Of a stretch of DNA of 20,635 nt, positions 14,568 to 20,624 are shown piece by piece. Positions within the stretch are counted from its first letter, which is position 1, and the number at the start of each line of letters is the position of its first letter. The position numbers and the translations under genes were made by a program. This DNA comes from a virus, in the IMG/VR virus record IMGVR_UViG_3300042887_001022, positions 1 through 20,635 of that record; one strand, 5' to 3'. The notes beneath the pieces are model-generated. The model was not told the DNA's origin. It saw only the letters and a program-made list of their open reading frames with translations, and did not search any database.

Positions 14568-16274
14568 TTACTGGATTGGTTGGCCGGAACCGGCCCCGAG
14601 CGCAGCAAGAATCTCCGGCGGGATGCTAGGAGTCCCAGGCGCTGCGCCCATTGGGGTTGTCGGTTCCGGCTGTGACTGACCCGGCCCTCCGACCAAAGGC
14701 GGGTTCTGCACCTGCTCGGCGTTACCAAGGTACTCCTTCGGATCTTCATCAAACGCTTGAATCACATCCTCTGCGACTCGACGCATATTCGGAGTAACGC
14801 CACTCTGCATAAGAAGCATGTAGTTCTGCCCAAACCAATTCGCAAACGCAAGAGCCTCAGCGCGACGCTCCTGCCGCATCAGACTCTCATTCGCATCCTC
14901 AACGCGATAATCGTACTGACCCTGAATATCCGTAGGCGACACAAGTTTCCAATCATTCTCAGCCTCACGATCAATACGCACCGCGACCGGGCCGGGAAGG
15001 AGCTGCTGGTTAAGCGCGATCTGCTGTTCGCCTGCTCGACGCATTGCGTACATAATCTGCTGCTTCATCCTGATGATGCGCTTAGCTGCCATGTTGCTGA
15101 TGACTGAGATACCAGTTGCGGTGGTCTGATCAATCTGCGTATTGGACGCGCCACTCAGATAACCAACCGCGCCCGTGATGTTCTGAAGATCACCCTTCAG
15201 CATCTCCTCAGCCTGAACACTGGGCTGAAGAATGCTGATATTCGGCTGAAACGCCTGCACCTGATCCGGGCGCAACGGAATGACAGCGCCAGGATACAAG
15301 CGAATGTCTTGCTGCTCCGTGTTCGGATCAACGAACATTGCGGCGTTCGCCATGAACTTAGAGTTGTCAATGCGCTGATTCTGAAGCTCCCACAGCGCAA
15401 TCTGAAGATCACTAATGATCTCAACGATGCTCTTGCCACGAAAAGCGAACGGAGTCGGCATGATGTTTGCGACGGTGAACGGGAACTCGCCGTGCCAGAA
15501 CGGGCTGGCACAATCACGGATGATTGTGTTGCGGTTGGCGACGACGGTGAGGCGCATCATGTTGCCGTCACGCCACCACCACTCCACAACCTCAACACGA
15601 TTACGACGCTCCTTGTCGTCGGGAGAAATGGTCGTCGTCATCTCAACGATCTTGTCAAGATTCTCGTACACACCCGACGTTTCAAGACTCCGCTTCGACT
15701 CGTACGTGCGAAAGAACACGTACTCAGCATCATCAAGACTGGTGGCGTTGCAGTCCCACAAGAAGTGGTTTACGTCCACGTTGACAAATCCTGGCTGTTG
15801 GCGATGCGGCACTGTTTCGTACGGCTTGCGCATCCCGAGCGGGTCAGGCTTGTAGTTCGGAGTCGGCACCTTACGCCATTCTTCTAGCCACGGGATCTTC
15901 GCCACGCTAATGCCGCGCACGAGCGCTTGCTTCACGAACAGCGCGTACTTCTCACCAAAGTTATCCTTGTATCGCTGCTGCTTGAGAATGTGCGTCAGCA
16001 TCTCCGCGCCATCTTCGTACTGTGGCTGAGCTGCGATTACGCGCACATCAGGATCATCATCAACAATGTTGGACTCGATGATGTCAATGATTTGGAGTGC
16101 GTAGGGCGGGTGCAGATCACTTTGCCATTCACTGTTGGATGGCTTGATGATTGCGTTGTATCCGTCGTCGCACTTCTTGTAGAACTCGCGATTAGCGCGG
16201 TGCTTCTGGTCGGACTGGCTCCAGCACTTCTGGAATCGGTCTAAGAGTTTCTTCTGGTCGGAGGATTCAATCAT
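14568..16274 (-). CDS. Portal protein (SU10/P22-type)
   Basis: 568 residues, ATG 3 nt after the preceding fibre stop (TAATCAATG), with no obvious ribosome site, so probably coupled. The N terminus holds the portal pattern of a long charged helix (LLDRFQKCWSQSDQKHRANREFYKKCDDGY), NSEWQSDLHPPYALQIIDIIESNIVDDDPDVRV, and then YALFVKQALVRGISVAKIPW. The middle shows WDCNATSLDDAEYVFFRTYESKRSLE-like and FPFTVANIMPTPFAFRGKSIVEIISDLQ, the conserved core of SU10-like portals (G-S-V/I-E and aromatic turns). Residues about 375-400 (GYLSGASNTQIDQTTATG) followed by a long helix match the stem/tunnel-loop region. The last 60 residues are Pro/Gly-rich and flexible. It forms the dodecameric DNA channel at one capsid vertex. 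Confidence 0.88.
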   Translation of the reverse strand: MIESSDQKKLLDRFQKCWSQSDQKHRANREFYKKCDDGYNAIIKPSNSEWQSDLHPPYALQIIDIIESNIVDDDPDVRVIAAQPQYEDGAEMLTHILKQQRYKDNFGEKYALFVKQALVRGISVAKIPWLEEWRKVPTPNYKPDPLGMRKPYETVPHRQQPGFVNVDVNHFLWDCNATSLDDAEYVFFRTYESKRSLETSGVYENLDKIVEMTTTISPDDKERRNRVEVVEWWWRDGNMMRLTVVANRNTIIRDCASPFWHGEFPFTVANIMPTPFAFRGKSIVEIISDLQIALWELQNQRIDNSKFMANAAMFVDPNTEQQDIRLYPGAVIPLRPDQVQAFQPNISILQPSVQAEEMLKGDLQNITGAVGYLSGASNTQIDQTTATGISVISNMAAKRIIRMKQQIMYAMRRAGEQQIALNQQLLPGPVAVRIDREAENDWKLVSPTDIQGQYDYRVEDANESLMRQERRAEALAFANWFGQNYMLLMQSGVTPNMRRVAEDVIQAFDEDPKEYLGNAEQVQNPPLVGGPGQSQPEPTTPMGAAPGTPSIPPEILAALGAGSGQPIQ

Positions 16275-16277
16275 TGA

Positions 16278-16973
16278 TTAAGCAATACCACGAACGCTAA
16301 TGAAACGACGACGAATATTCCACGACCCACCCGGCGAGTTGTTCGCACCGTTTAGAGTGAACGTATTAGTTCCCGCCGTAAGTCCAGTAAGCAAAACAGA
16401 TCCAGCCACACCACCAACTGTGTTGGCAAGAAGTGTCGAAGCGGCAACGGCGTAAACTTCTGTCGCCGCCTGCGTGGTCGCCCCACTGACAGCAGCAGCC
16501 GCAAAAAGCGTAAGGTTATTTGCACTATTGTTCAGCCCCACAAGACCAAGACTTACCATCGCAGTAGTTCCCGTAACAAGCGTTACAGAGTTAGTGACCG
16601 TATCGCCCGTTCCTGCTGTCCACGCCGCTGCATACGATGTAGTCATAGCGGCAGTTGTGCTTGTCACAGACGTAGAAGCAACGTCAGTCACGCAAACCCA
16701 AACCGAACCGTTGTAAATCGTATTAACACCAGTAGGGATGCTTGTTACAGACCCAGTAGCGGCAGGAATAGTAGGTGCCGTCAGGTACGCAATCTGCCCC
16801 TCAAAAGGAGATGTAATTGCTGCGTCGCGAGCAGCTTCGTTTGTAAATGTCTGGATCTGATCGTTGGCAGACTTGATACCAAGATCCATCGTATTCAGCG
16901 CAGTGGCGTTGATAGGCGTTGTGGTGGCGGGGAAGTCTACGAAGCCACCGCTGTAGGGTCGAGTGTAAGGCAC
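16278..16973 (-). CDS. Fibre protein with short N-terminal anchor and beta C-terminal domain
   Basis: 231 residues, GTG start in a TAGTG overlap with the fibre upstream. Residues 1-40 (MPYTRPYSGGFVDFPATTTP, then INATALNTMDLGI) form the short anchor typical of phage fibres and appendage proteins, with the DFP-TTTPI-A-LN pattern. Residues 45-95 contain AARDAAITSPFEGQIAYLT and IYNGSVWVCV, the degenerate Gln-Ile-x-Tyr/Trp-Asn-Gly-Ser-x-Trp module also present in the other fibres here. Residues about 100-231 are Thr/Ala/Val-rich beta and probably form a trimeric TNF-like tip ending in a basic strand (NIRRRFISVRGIA). It is placed just upstream of the portal gene rather than with the tail genes. Confidence 0.78.
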   Translation of the reverse strand: MPYTRPYSGGFVDFPATTTPINATALNTMDLGIKSANDQIQTFTNEAARDAAITSPFEGQIAYLTAPTIPAATGSVTSIPTGVNTIYNGSVWVCVTDVASTSVTSTTAAMTTSYAAAWTAGTGDTVTNSVTLVTGTTAMVSLGLVGLNNSANNLTLFAAAAVSGATTQAATEVYAVAASTLLANTVGGVAGSVLLTGLTAGTNTFTLNGANNSPGGSWNIRRRFISVRGIA

Positions 16974-17653
16974 TATGTAGTCCTAGCAATCATTGTTGCC
17001 GAAAGACTTGTATGAAGATACGACTGAATTGAAGAAGAACCAGTAATTTGTCCCGAACCAGTAATTGCACTCCACTGCCATTGGGTCGTAATCTGATCAT
17101 TAACAGCGCACGGGATAACCGCAGAAAAAACTCCATACGCCGCTCCTCCACCAACATTAACCGGAGAAAACCCCCATCCGGCGGTATTATTCAAAAGAAT
17201 TGCAGGAACAGGATTTGTCACAGTCGTCATGCTAAGTGTGCTCTTGAAAGACACAAGATATACGCCAGCAGTTTTAATAGTCAAAGTAGTTGGCGTTCCC
17301 GCCGACCACATGGAATTGGTGTCGTAAAGAGCCGACTCATACGTAATAGCGGTATTTGAAACAGTGTAACTATACGAAGTTGTGCGCTGGATATACGCCG
17401 ATGGGCTAGAGTTCACAAACCTAAGCCACGCCGACCCATTCCAAATCTGCAACTGGTTAAGGGTTGAGTCGTAAATCAAAGTACCCGTCGAAACACCAGT
17501 CAACGCAGTCTTCTGAGCCGTCGTATACGACTCAACGCCCGTCTTAATCCGCGTTTCGTGATCCGCAATATCCCCAGCAATAATGTTATACGCCGTAGAT
17601 GGGAACGTATCGCCAGGAGCTACGGTACTAGGAGTTGGAGCGGTATACGGCAC
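16973..17653 (-). CDS. Fibre protein with C1q/TNF-like tip
   Basis: 226 residues, GTG start 6 nt after TACACT, so probably leaderless. The N terminus (MPYTAPTPSTVAPGDTFPST) shares MPYT with the neighbouring fibre and continues AYNIIAGDIADHETRI, a common anchor/trimerising region. Residues 48-80 contain KTALTGVSTGTLIYDSTLN and IWNGSAWLRFV, a common pre-tip module. Residues about 85-226 are a beta sandwich-like tip with GVYLVSFKSTLSM, resembling C1q/TNF-like fibre heads. Codons shift from T/G-ending to a mix with AGC, ACA, GGA and ACC near residue 83 (about 17404), a sign that the tip may have a different origin. The reading frame overlaps the end of the 51-residue coiled-coil gene by 26 nt. 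Confidence 0.8.
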   Translation of the reverse strand: MPYTAPTPSTVAPGDTFPSTAYNIIAGDIADHETRIKTGVESYTTAQKTALTGVSTGTLIYDSTLNQLQIWNGSAWLRFVNSSPSAYIQRTTSYSYTVSNTAITYESALYDTNSMWSAGTPTTLTIKTAGVYLVSFKSTLSMTTVTNPVPAILLNNTAGWGFSPVNVGGGAAYGVFSAVIPCAVNDQITTQWQWSAITGSGQITGSSSIQSYLHTSLSATMIARTT

Positions 17654-17783
17654 GCAAGTAGTGTATCAGTAGAGGGCGATGATACGACCCGCGACGCATC
17701 GCCTCACGCTCCTCCAACTTCAAGAGACGAGCCTCGATCCTGTCAAGCGAGCGGAAGATGCGATCGATCTCAGCGTCACTCAT
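17628..17783 (-). CDS. Small coiled-coil protein, 51 residues
   Basis: ATG at 17783-17781, 6 nt after the upstream stop (17790-17792); stop TAG at 17628-17630. The product starts MSDAEIDRIFRSLDRIEARL and continues with a second Leu/Glu-rich segment. Hydrophobic residues at I9, L13, I16, L20 and L23 fit a short amphipathic coiled coil, and the tail is basic and aromatic (RRGSYHRPLLIHYLRAVYR). It has no membrane segment and no recognised family. It fills an otherwise empty 136-nt gap between two genes but overlaps the fibre gene by 26 nt, longer than other overlaps here. It may be a real assembly or oligomerising peptide. I rate it likely but unproven. Confidence 0.55.
   Translation of the reverse strand: MSDAEIDRIFRSLDRIEARLLKLEEREAMRRGSYHRPLLIHYLRAVYRSNS
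17660..17665 (-). promoter_or_regulatory. TACACT extended -10-like element, leaderless spacing
   Basis: TACACT ends 6 nt before the GTG at 17653 and is preceded by TGA, i.e. an extended -10 (TGnTANANT). It lies inside the 3' end of the small coiled-coil gene. Confidence 0.55.
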
Positions 17784-17789
17784 CAGAAG

Positions 17790-18143
17790 CTACTTCGGAG
17801 GCTCCGGCCACTCAATCGGCTGCGTCGGATCAGTAATCGTCGCGGGAAGATCACGCAGCGCCTGCCGATACGAACGCCACGCCTTCGCATTCGTAGGAGC
17901 ATCAGCTCCCTGCGTCCAATCTGAAGCAGCCAGGCGAGCATTACGCTCCACGCGAAGATCACTGAACGCCAACTCTGCGTGAGCCGTATCCCACGCGGAC
18001 TGAATGTCACTCCAGGTCGGAGGATCTCCAGGCCCGTGCCACATCAAAGCAGCTTTGTATTCAGCCTCATTGGTAGGATCGCCACGATAACCAAAATTAG
18101 CCTCTGAAGCAAGATAGCGAATAACGATAGCGAGACTCGTCAT
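17790..18143 (-). CDS. Phage tail assembly chaperone-like protein (PF16778 type)
   Basis: 117 residues from the ATG at 18143, which overlaps the fibre stop as ATGA. An in-frame ATG at 18161 also exists but would give a longer overlap and a six-residue non-conserved extension. The C-terminal half contains the recognisable motif: VERNARLAASDWTQGADAP followed by AWRSYRQALRDLPATITDP and PIEWPEPP. This R-N-x-L-L-x-x-x-D-W-T-Q ... YRQALRDLP pattern is the phage tail assembly chaperone domain found behind fibre genes. The N-terminal half (AIVIRYLASEANFGYRGDPT) is a separate small region. It probably helps fold or trimerise the fibre encoded directly upstream. Confidence 0.82.
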   Translation of the reverse strand: MTSLAIVIRYLASEANFGYRGDPTNEAEYKAALMWHGPGDPPTWSDIQSAWDTAHAELAFSDLRVERNARLAASDWTQGADAPTNAKAWRSYRQALRDLPATITDPTQPIEWPEPPK

Positions 18144-18670
18144 ACCAGAATCTCCATACATACAATATTAGACTGCTGGTTTACAAATTGAGCGACCATA
18201 TTCGCAGCATTAGCCGTCGTATTTACTTTCCCTTGAATCTTGTAGGTAACAGCAGACGATGTGGCAGGGGAATCAAGGTAGACAATACTCCAAACACCGC
18301 GAACAGCCGTGAGTCCAGAAATAGTTCCTCCCGTTGAACCAATGTGTTCTCCAGTCGTACTACCAATAACCGTAGAACCTCGCAATAACGCTAGACCAGA
18401 GTTATTGGCGTCTGTTTCACGAAAAGACTGCATCGGAACCCAAGCCCACACTAGAACTTTGCTCGTAGCACTCGTCGGAGTAATTGACACACTCAGACCA
18501 GTATCCGTCAGAGTAGTGCTTGCAATTGTTGTAGCCGTACTGTCTGTACCCATCACGACATTGGTTCCAGCCGTATAGATTGCGTTCAGATTGTCGCGTA
18601 CATTGGTGTTCCAGAATGCGGCGGTGAGTCCGCTATTAGTAACGGCTGTTCCAGGGGTAGTCCAAGCCAT
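18140..18670 (-). CDS. Short fibre protein with beta C-terminal domain
   Basis: 176 residues, ATG in a TAATG overlap with the 37-residue gene. The N terminus (MAWTTPGTAVTNSGLTAAFW, then NTNVRDNLNAIY) is a well-known fibre opening of the W-T/P ... L-TAA-x-W-N-x-x-V-R-DN-x type. Residues about 62-176 are a beta domain: SITPTSATSKVLVWAWVPM, LLRGSTVIG, YLDSPATSSAVTYKIQGKV and a closing SNIVCMEILV, matching the small fibre-tip fold used by many marine and freshwater phages. Codons are mixed (GGA, ACA, AGC, ACC), like the other fibre tips. The tail assembly chaperone gene follows immediately, so the two form a fibre/chaperone pair. Confidence 0.83.
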   Translation of the reverse strand: MAWTTPGTAVTNSGLTAAFWNTNVRDNLNAIYTAGTNVVMGTDSTATTIASTTLTDTGLSVSITPTSATSKVLVWAWVPMQSFRETDANNSGLALLRGSTVIGSTTGEHIGSTGGTISGLTAVRGVWSIVYLDSPATSSAVTYKIQGKVNTTANAANMVAQFVNQQSNIVCMEILV

Positions 18671-18783
18671 TAGCCAAACACATCCTCTCCACCAAACACC
18701 GACACCCCAAACGTAACCACACTATGCTCGCGATCATCATAACCACCAACAATCGCAAGCGCGATCTGAAGAGCCAACCGCAC
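18670..18783 (-). CDS. Very small protein, 37 residues, overlapping both neighbours by one base
   Basis: GTG at 18783-18781 shares its G with the upstream stop (TAGTG), and its TAA at 18672-18670 shares its last base with the next ATG (TAATG). The product begins MRLALQIALAIVGGYDDREH and ends VVTFGVSVFGGEDVFG. The first 14 residues are hydrophobic and the end is Gly/Val/Phe-rich with a repeated VFG. It fills the gap completely and uses the same 1-nt overlap style as its neighbours, which argues for a real gene. No family is recognised; it could be a small virion or spike accessory peptide. Confidence 0.6.
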   Translation of the reverse strand: MRLALQIALAIVGGYDDREHSVVTFGVSVFGGEDVFG

Positions 18784-19052
18784 TACACAAGCCCCAGCAT
18801 ATTCGTAGCCGTACTCGCCGTCGTCACAAGACTCGCACGAACCGGAAGAATCGTCCCAGCCACAACACCACTAAACGTCACCGTAGACGAATCACCAAAA
18901 AGCCGAGCAACAACCGTACCGCCACCACCAACATAAATAGCGCGCGTCACCTGAGCAAGCTCGTTCGTATCATGCGGAGTGATCGAAAACGCACTCGACG
19001 CAGGAGCCTGCGTAGCAGTATCGTTCTGAGAAAAACTATTCGTCGCTGGCAT
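18783..19052 (-). CDS. Spike base-type protein, copy 2 (RCAP_Rcc01079-like)
   Basis: 89 residues, ATG 6 nt after TATACT. The core reads [42 protein letters not shown] and [20 protein letters not shown]. The sequence of S/A-I-T-P-x-D-T, R-A-I/L-Y-V-G, a G-D-x-x-V-T-F strand, L-P-x-R-A and a closing A-T-x-x-x-G/A-L is that of the small beta-rich spike base proteins known from gene transfer agents and many phages. It is paralogous to the protein encoded immediately upstream. It probably sits at the base of a fibre or spike on the particle, consistent with the fibre genes that follow. Confidence 0.75.
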   Translation of the reverse strand: MPATNSFSQNDTATQAPASSAFSITPHDTNELAQVTRAIYVGGGGTVVARLFGDSSTVTFSGVVAGTILPVRASLVTTASTATNMLGLV

Positions 19053-19058
19053 ATGACG

Positions 19059-19064
19059 AGTATA
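19059..19064 (-). promoter_or_regulatory. TATACT extended -10 element, leaderless spacing
   Basis: TATACT preceded by TGG (TGGTATACT) ends 6 nt before the ATG at 19052, in the 29-nt gap between the two spike base genes. It is one of the best examples of the recurring element. Confidence 0.65.
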
Positions 19065-19081
19065 CCAAGCCTACGGACACA

Positions 19082-19363
19082 CTAGTAGAGAGCAATGATA
19101 CGAGTCGCATCCGTACCCGTCGCATACACACGACGAGCGCGAAGCGGCACCACAAAACCAACCTGGAACGTAAACGTCACCGGGTTGGCATCGCCCCACA
19201 AGAGAACACGAATATCCGTAGTCGAACCACCAGTTCCCTTATGAATATTCAATGCTCGCGGAATCTCAGCAAGATCAGTCGTATCACTTGGCGTAATCGC
19301 TACCGCGCGAGTGTACGGCGAGAGAATACTCGCTTCGCTCGACGCAAAATTATTAGTAGACAC
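19082..19363 (-). CDS. Spike base-type protein, copy 1 (RCAP_Rcc01079-like)
   Basis: 93 residues from the GTG at 19363. A longer frame exists from 19423, but its first 20 residues (hydrophobic, translated from the 3' end of the upstream gene) have no counterpart in the paralogue. From the GTG the protein reads MSTNNFASSEASILSPYTRA, then VAITPSDTTDLAEIPRALNI, VLLWGDANPVTF, VVPLRARRVYATGTDATRIIALY. The ending L-R-A-R-R-V-x-A-T-G-T-x-A-T-x-I-I-A-L-Y is a strong match to the usual end of spike base proteins. A GGGTGG stretch about 8 nt upstream may serve as a weak ribosome site, and the start overlaps the preceding gene by 11 nt. Confidence 0.78.
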   Translation of the reverse strand: MSTNNFASSEASILSPYTRAVAITPSDTTDLAEIPRALNIHKGTGGSTTDIRVLLWGDANPVTFTFQVGFVVPLRARRVYATGTDATRIIALY

Positions 19364-19685
19364 CAGTACCGCCACCCATTGGCATATCGCCCATAGGAGC
19401 AGCATTACTAGTATCCGCACCACTCATCATCGGCGTAAGCGGCGCACTCACAGCAGCCTCACCAGCCGGATTCGGCGTAGGAAGCGAAGCAATAAGCATC
19501 ATAATCTGCTTATTCATCTCATCCTGAATCTGCATCATCTGAGCCGACTGCGCCTCAGCAAGCTGCGCCATACCAGGCAGAGCAGCAGCAGCCGGAGGAA
19601 CAAACCCGCTAGGAGCCGGAGGCATCGGCGCGGGAGGAGCCATCATCGCGGGGCCTGCGCCCATCATGTTCGGAGGTACGCTCAT
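19353..19685 (-). CDS. Met/Pro/Ala-rich small protein, function unknown
   Basis: 110 residues, ATG 7 nt after TACACT. Extremely rich in Met, Pro and Ala: MSVPPNMMGAGPAMMAPPAP at the start and MGDMPMGGGTGVY at the end. A short helix with Gln and Met lies in the middle (QSAQMMQIQDEMNKQIMMLI, about residues 45-65) and could oligomerise. Low-complexity Met/Pro proteins of this size are common upstream of portal genes in environmental phages, usually unannotated. I cannot assign a role. Confidence 0.7.
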   Translation of the reverse strand: MSVPPNMMGAGPAMMAPPAPMPPAPSGFVPPAAAALPGMAQLAEAQSAQMMQIQDEMNKQIMMLIASLPTPNPAGEAAVSAPLTPMMSGADTSNAAPMGDMPMGGGTGVY

Positions 19686-19692
19686 ACGATTT

Positions 19693-19698
19693 AGTGTA
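19693..19698 (-). promoter_or_regulatory. TACACT extended -10-like element, leaderless spacing
   Basis: TACACT preceded by TGC ends 7 nt before the ATG at 19685, in a 17-nt gap between genes. Confidence 0.5.
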
Positions 19699-19702
19699 GC
19701 AG

Positions 19703-20026
19703 TTACGCCTTCTCCGAATCCATCTCGGACTCGACTTCTGCTTCTACTTCGCTCGTATCAGGCTTCTCTTCCGAATCTTCCTTGTGCTGCATGTAGTACG
19801 CAAGGGCTTCGCCAATCAGCATCTGATACTTCGCGCACTTAGGACATTCCTCGTACGACTCTTCGCGAGCTTCTTCACGCATCGGCATTTCTTCCATGTC
19901 GTCTTCGGGCTTGTCGTACGACGAGTCTTCACTCATCATGTTTTCGCGACGCATGGGCTTCATGCGCATCAAGGCGATGCTGACGGTCGGAGCGTTCTTC
20001 TTCTTGAGCTTATCAAGCGGAGCCAT
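19703..20026 (-). CDS. Acidic small protein with one CxxC pair, function unknown
   Basis: 107 residues, ATG in a TAATG overlap with the upstream gene. The first 27 residues are basic (MAPLDKLKKKNAPTVSIALM). The rest is very acidic (Glu/Asp/Ser runs), with a single CPKC motif at residues 61-64 followed by a short hydrophobic helix (YQMLIGEALAYYMQ). A single CxxC could bind zinc in a dimer. Charged disordered flanks suggest a DNA mimic or assembly factor, but that is speculation. No family is recognised. Confidence 0.7.
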   Translation of the reverse strand: MAPLDKLKKKNAPTVSIALMRMKPMRRENMMSEDSSYDKPEDDMEEMPMREEAREESYEECPKCAKYQMLIGEALAYYMQHKEDSEEKPDTSEVEAEVESEMDSEKA

Positions 20027-20457
20027 TACTTACGATTGTCCTTTGGCGTTCCGCCTTCGCGACGTTCCTTGCGCTTGCCAAGAACCTTGCTTAGAACCTT
20101 TGCACCTTCGCGCACTTCATCGCGCTGATTTGTGGGGTACTTTGGGCGCGAAGAAGACGACCCTGGCCCTTGTGCTTTGTTGTAATTGCTGCGATTAATG
20201 TTTGAAACGTCTTTACGTCGGGCAGTTTGAGTTGCGCTAAGAAGAAACCCGCCAGGCCCAAAAACAGAATTGTCAATATTTTCAGAGTTATAAGTTCCAT
20301 TCGTACCAAAATCCGCTGGAAGGTCTGGGCCGAGTCCGCGAGTATCAGTGTAACCACCAGTGCTAAACGGGCGATTCTTGCCACCAATATACGGGTAAGT
20401 TGCAACTGGTCGGCGCTCACCACGAGCCATAGATTCGGTAGGAATGCGCTCTGCCAT
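20026..20457 (-). CDS. Hypothetical basic, Gly/Asn-rich protein
   Basis: 143 residues, ATG 6 nt after TATAGT. Low in hydrophobic residues and rich in Gly, Asn, Arg, Ser and Thr: TYPYIGGKNRPFSTGGYTDT, NSVFGPGGFLLSATQTARRK. The C terminus is strongly basic (REGAKVLSKVLGKRKERREG). It is probably disordered or nucleic-acid/virion-associated. No family is recognised. It is transcribed into the acidic protein gene with a 1-nt overlap. Confidence 0.7.
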   Translation of the reverse strand: MAERIPTESMARGERRPVATYPYIGGKNRPFSTGGYTDTRGLGPDLPADFGTNGTYNSENIDNSVFGPGGFLLSATQTARRKDVSNINRSNYNKAQGPGSSSSRPKYPTNQRDEVREGAKVLSKVLGKRKERREGGTPKDNRK

Positions 20458-20463
20458 GTAAGA

Positions 20464-20469
20464 ACTATA
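20464..20469 (-). promoter_or_regulatory. TATAGT -10-like element, leaderless spacing
   Basis: TATAGT preceded by GG ends 6 nt before the ATG at 20457, in the 14-nt gap after the small basic gene. Confidence 0.55.
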
Positions 20470-20471
20470 CC

Positions 20472-20624
20472 CTAAGATGCCCTGCGACGACCAGCAGCCG
20501 CCCTACGCTGAAACTCTGCGGCACCAAGTTTCTTGCGACCAATATACGCAGCAAGCGCCTTAGGATCGCGCGAACCCTTTGCGCTCAACGACTTCACTAG
20601 CTTGTCGTATTTCGACATACCCAT
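20472..20624 (-). CDS. Small basic protein, 50 residues
   Basis: ATG at 20624, stop TAG at 20472-20474. The product begins MGMSKYDKLVKSLSAKGSRD and continues PKALAAYIGRKKLGAAEFQR with an Arg/Ala tail. The core DPKALAAYIGRKKxGxxxFQxxAAxGR recurs, from memory, in small phage proteins encoded between terminase and portal genes; their role is unknown. The reading frame is open to the right edge of the window, so an earlier start is possible. The second Met (MSKYDK) is also a candidate. The bases before the ATG end in TAGT plus 7 nt, which could be the end of another TATAGT-like element cut by the window edge. Confidence 0.7.
   Translation of the reverse strand: MGMSKYDKLVKSLSAKGSRDPKALAAYIGRKKLGAAEFQRRAAAGRRRAS

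Noticed and set aside
17783-18010. 75-codon minus-strand frame ending at the start of the small coiled-coil gene
   Set aside because: It lies wholly within the tail assembly chaperone gene in another frame and has an Arg/Leu-rich product without features.
17790-18161. Start at 18161 for the tail assembly chaperone
   Set aside because: The ATG at 18143 gives the ATGA overlap used elsewhere in the window and removes a six-residue extension.
19082-19423. Longer start (19423) for the first spike base protein, with a hydrophobic N terminus like a signal peptide
   Set aside because: The extra 20 residues come from the out-of-frame 3' end of the upstream gene and have no counterpart in the paralogue. 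The GTG at 19363 fits the family length.
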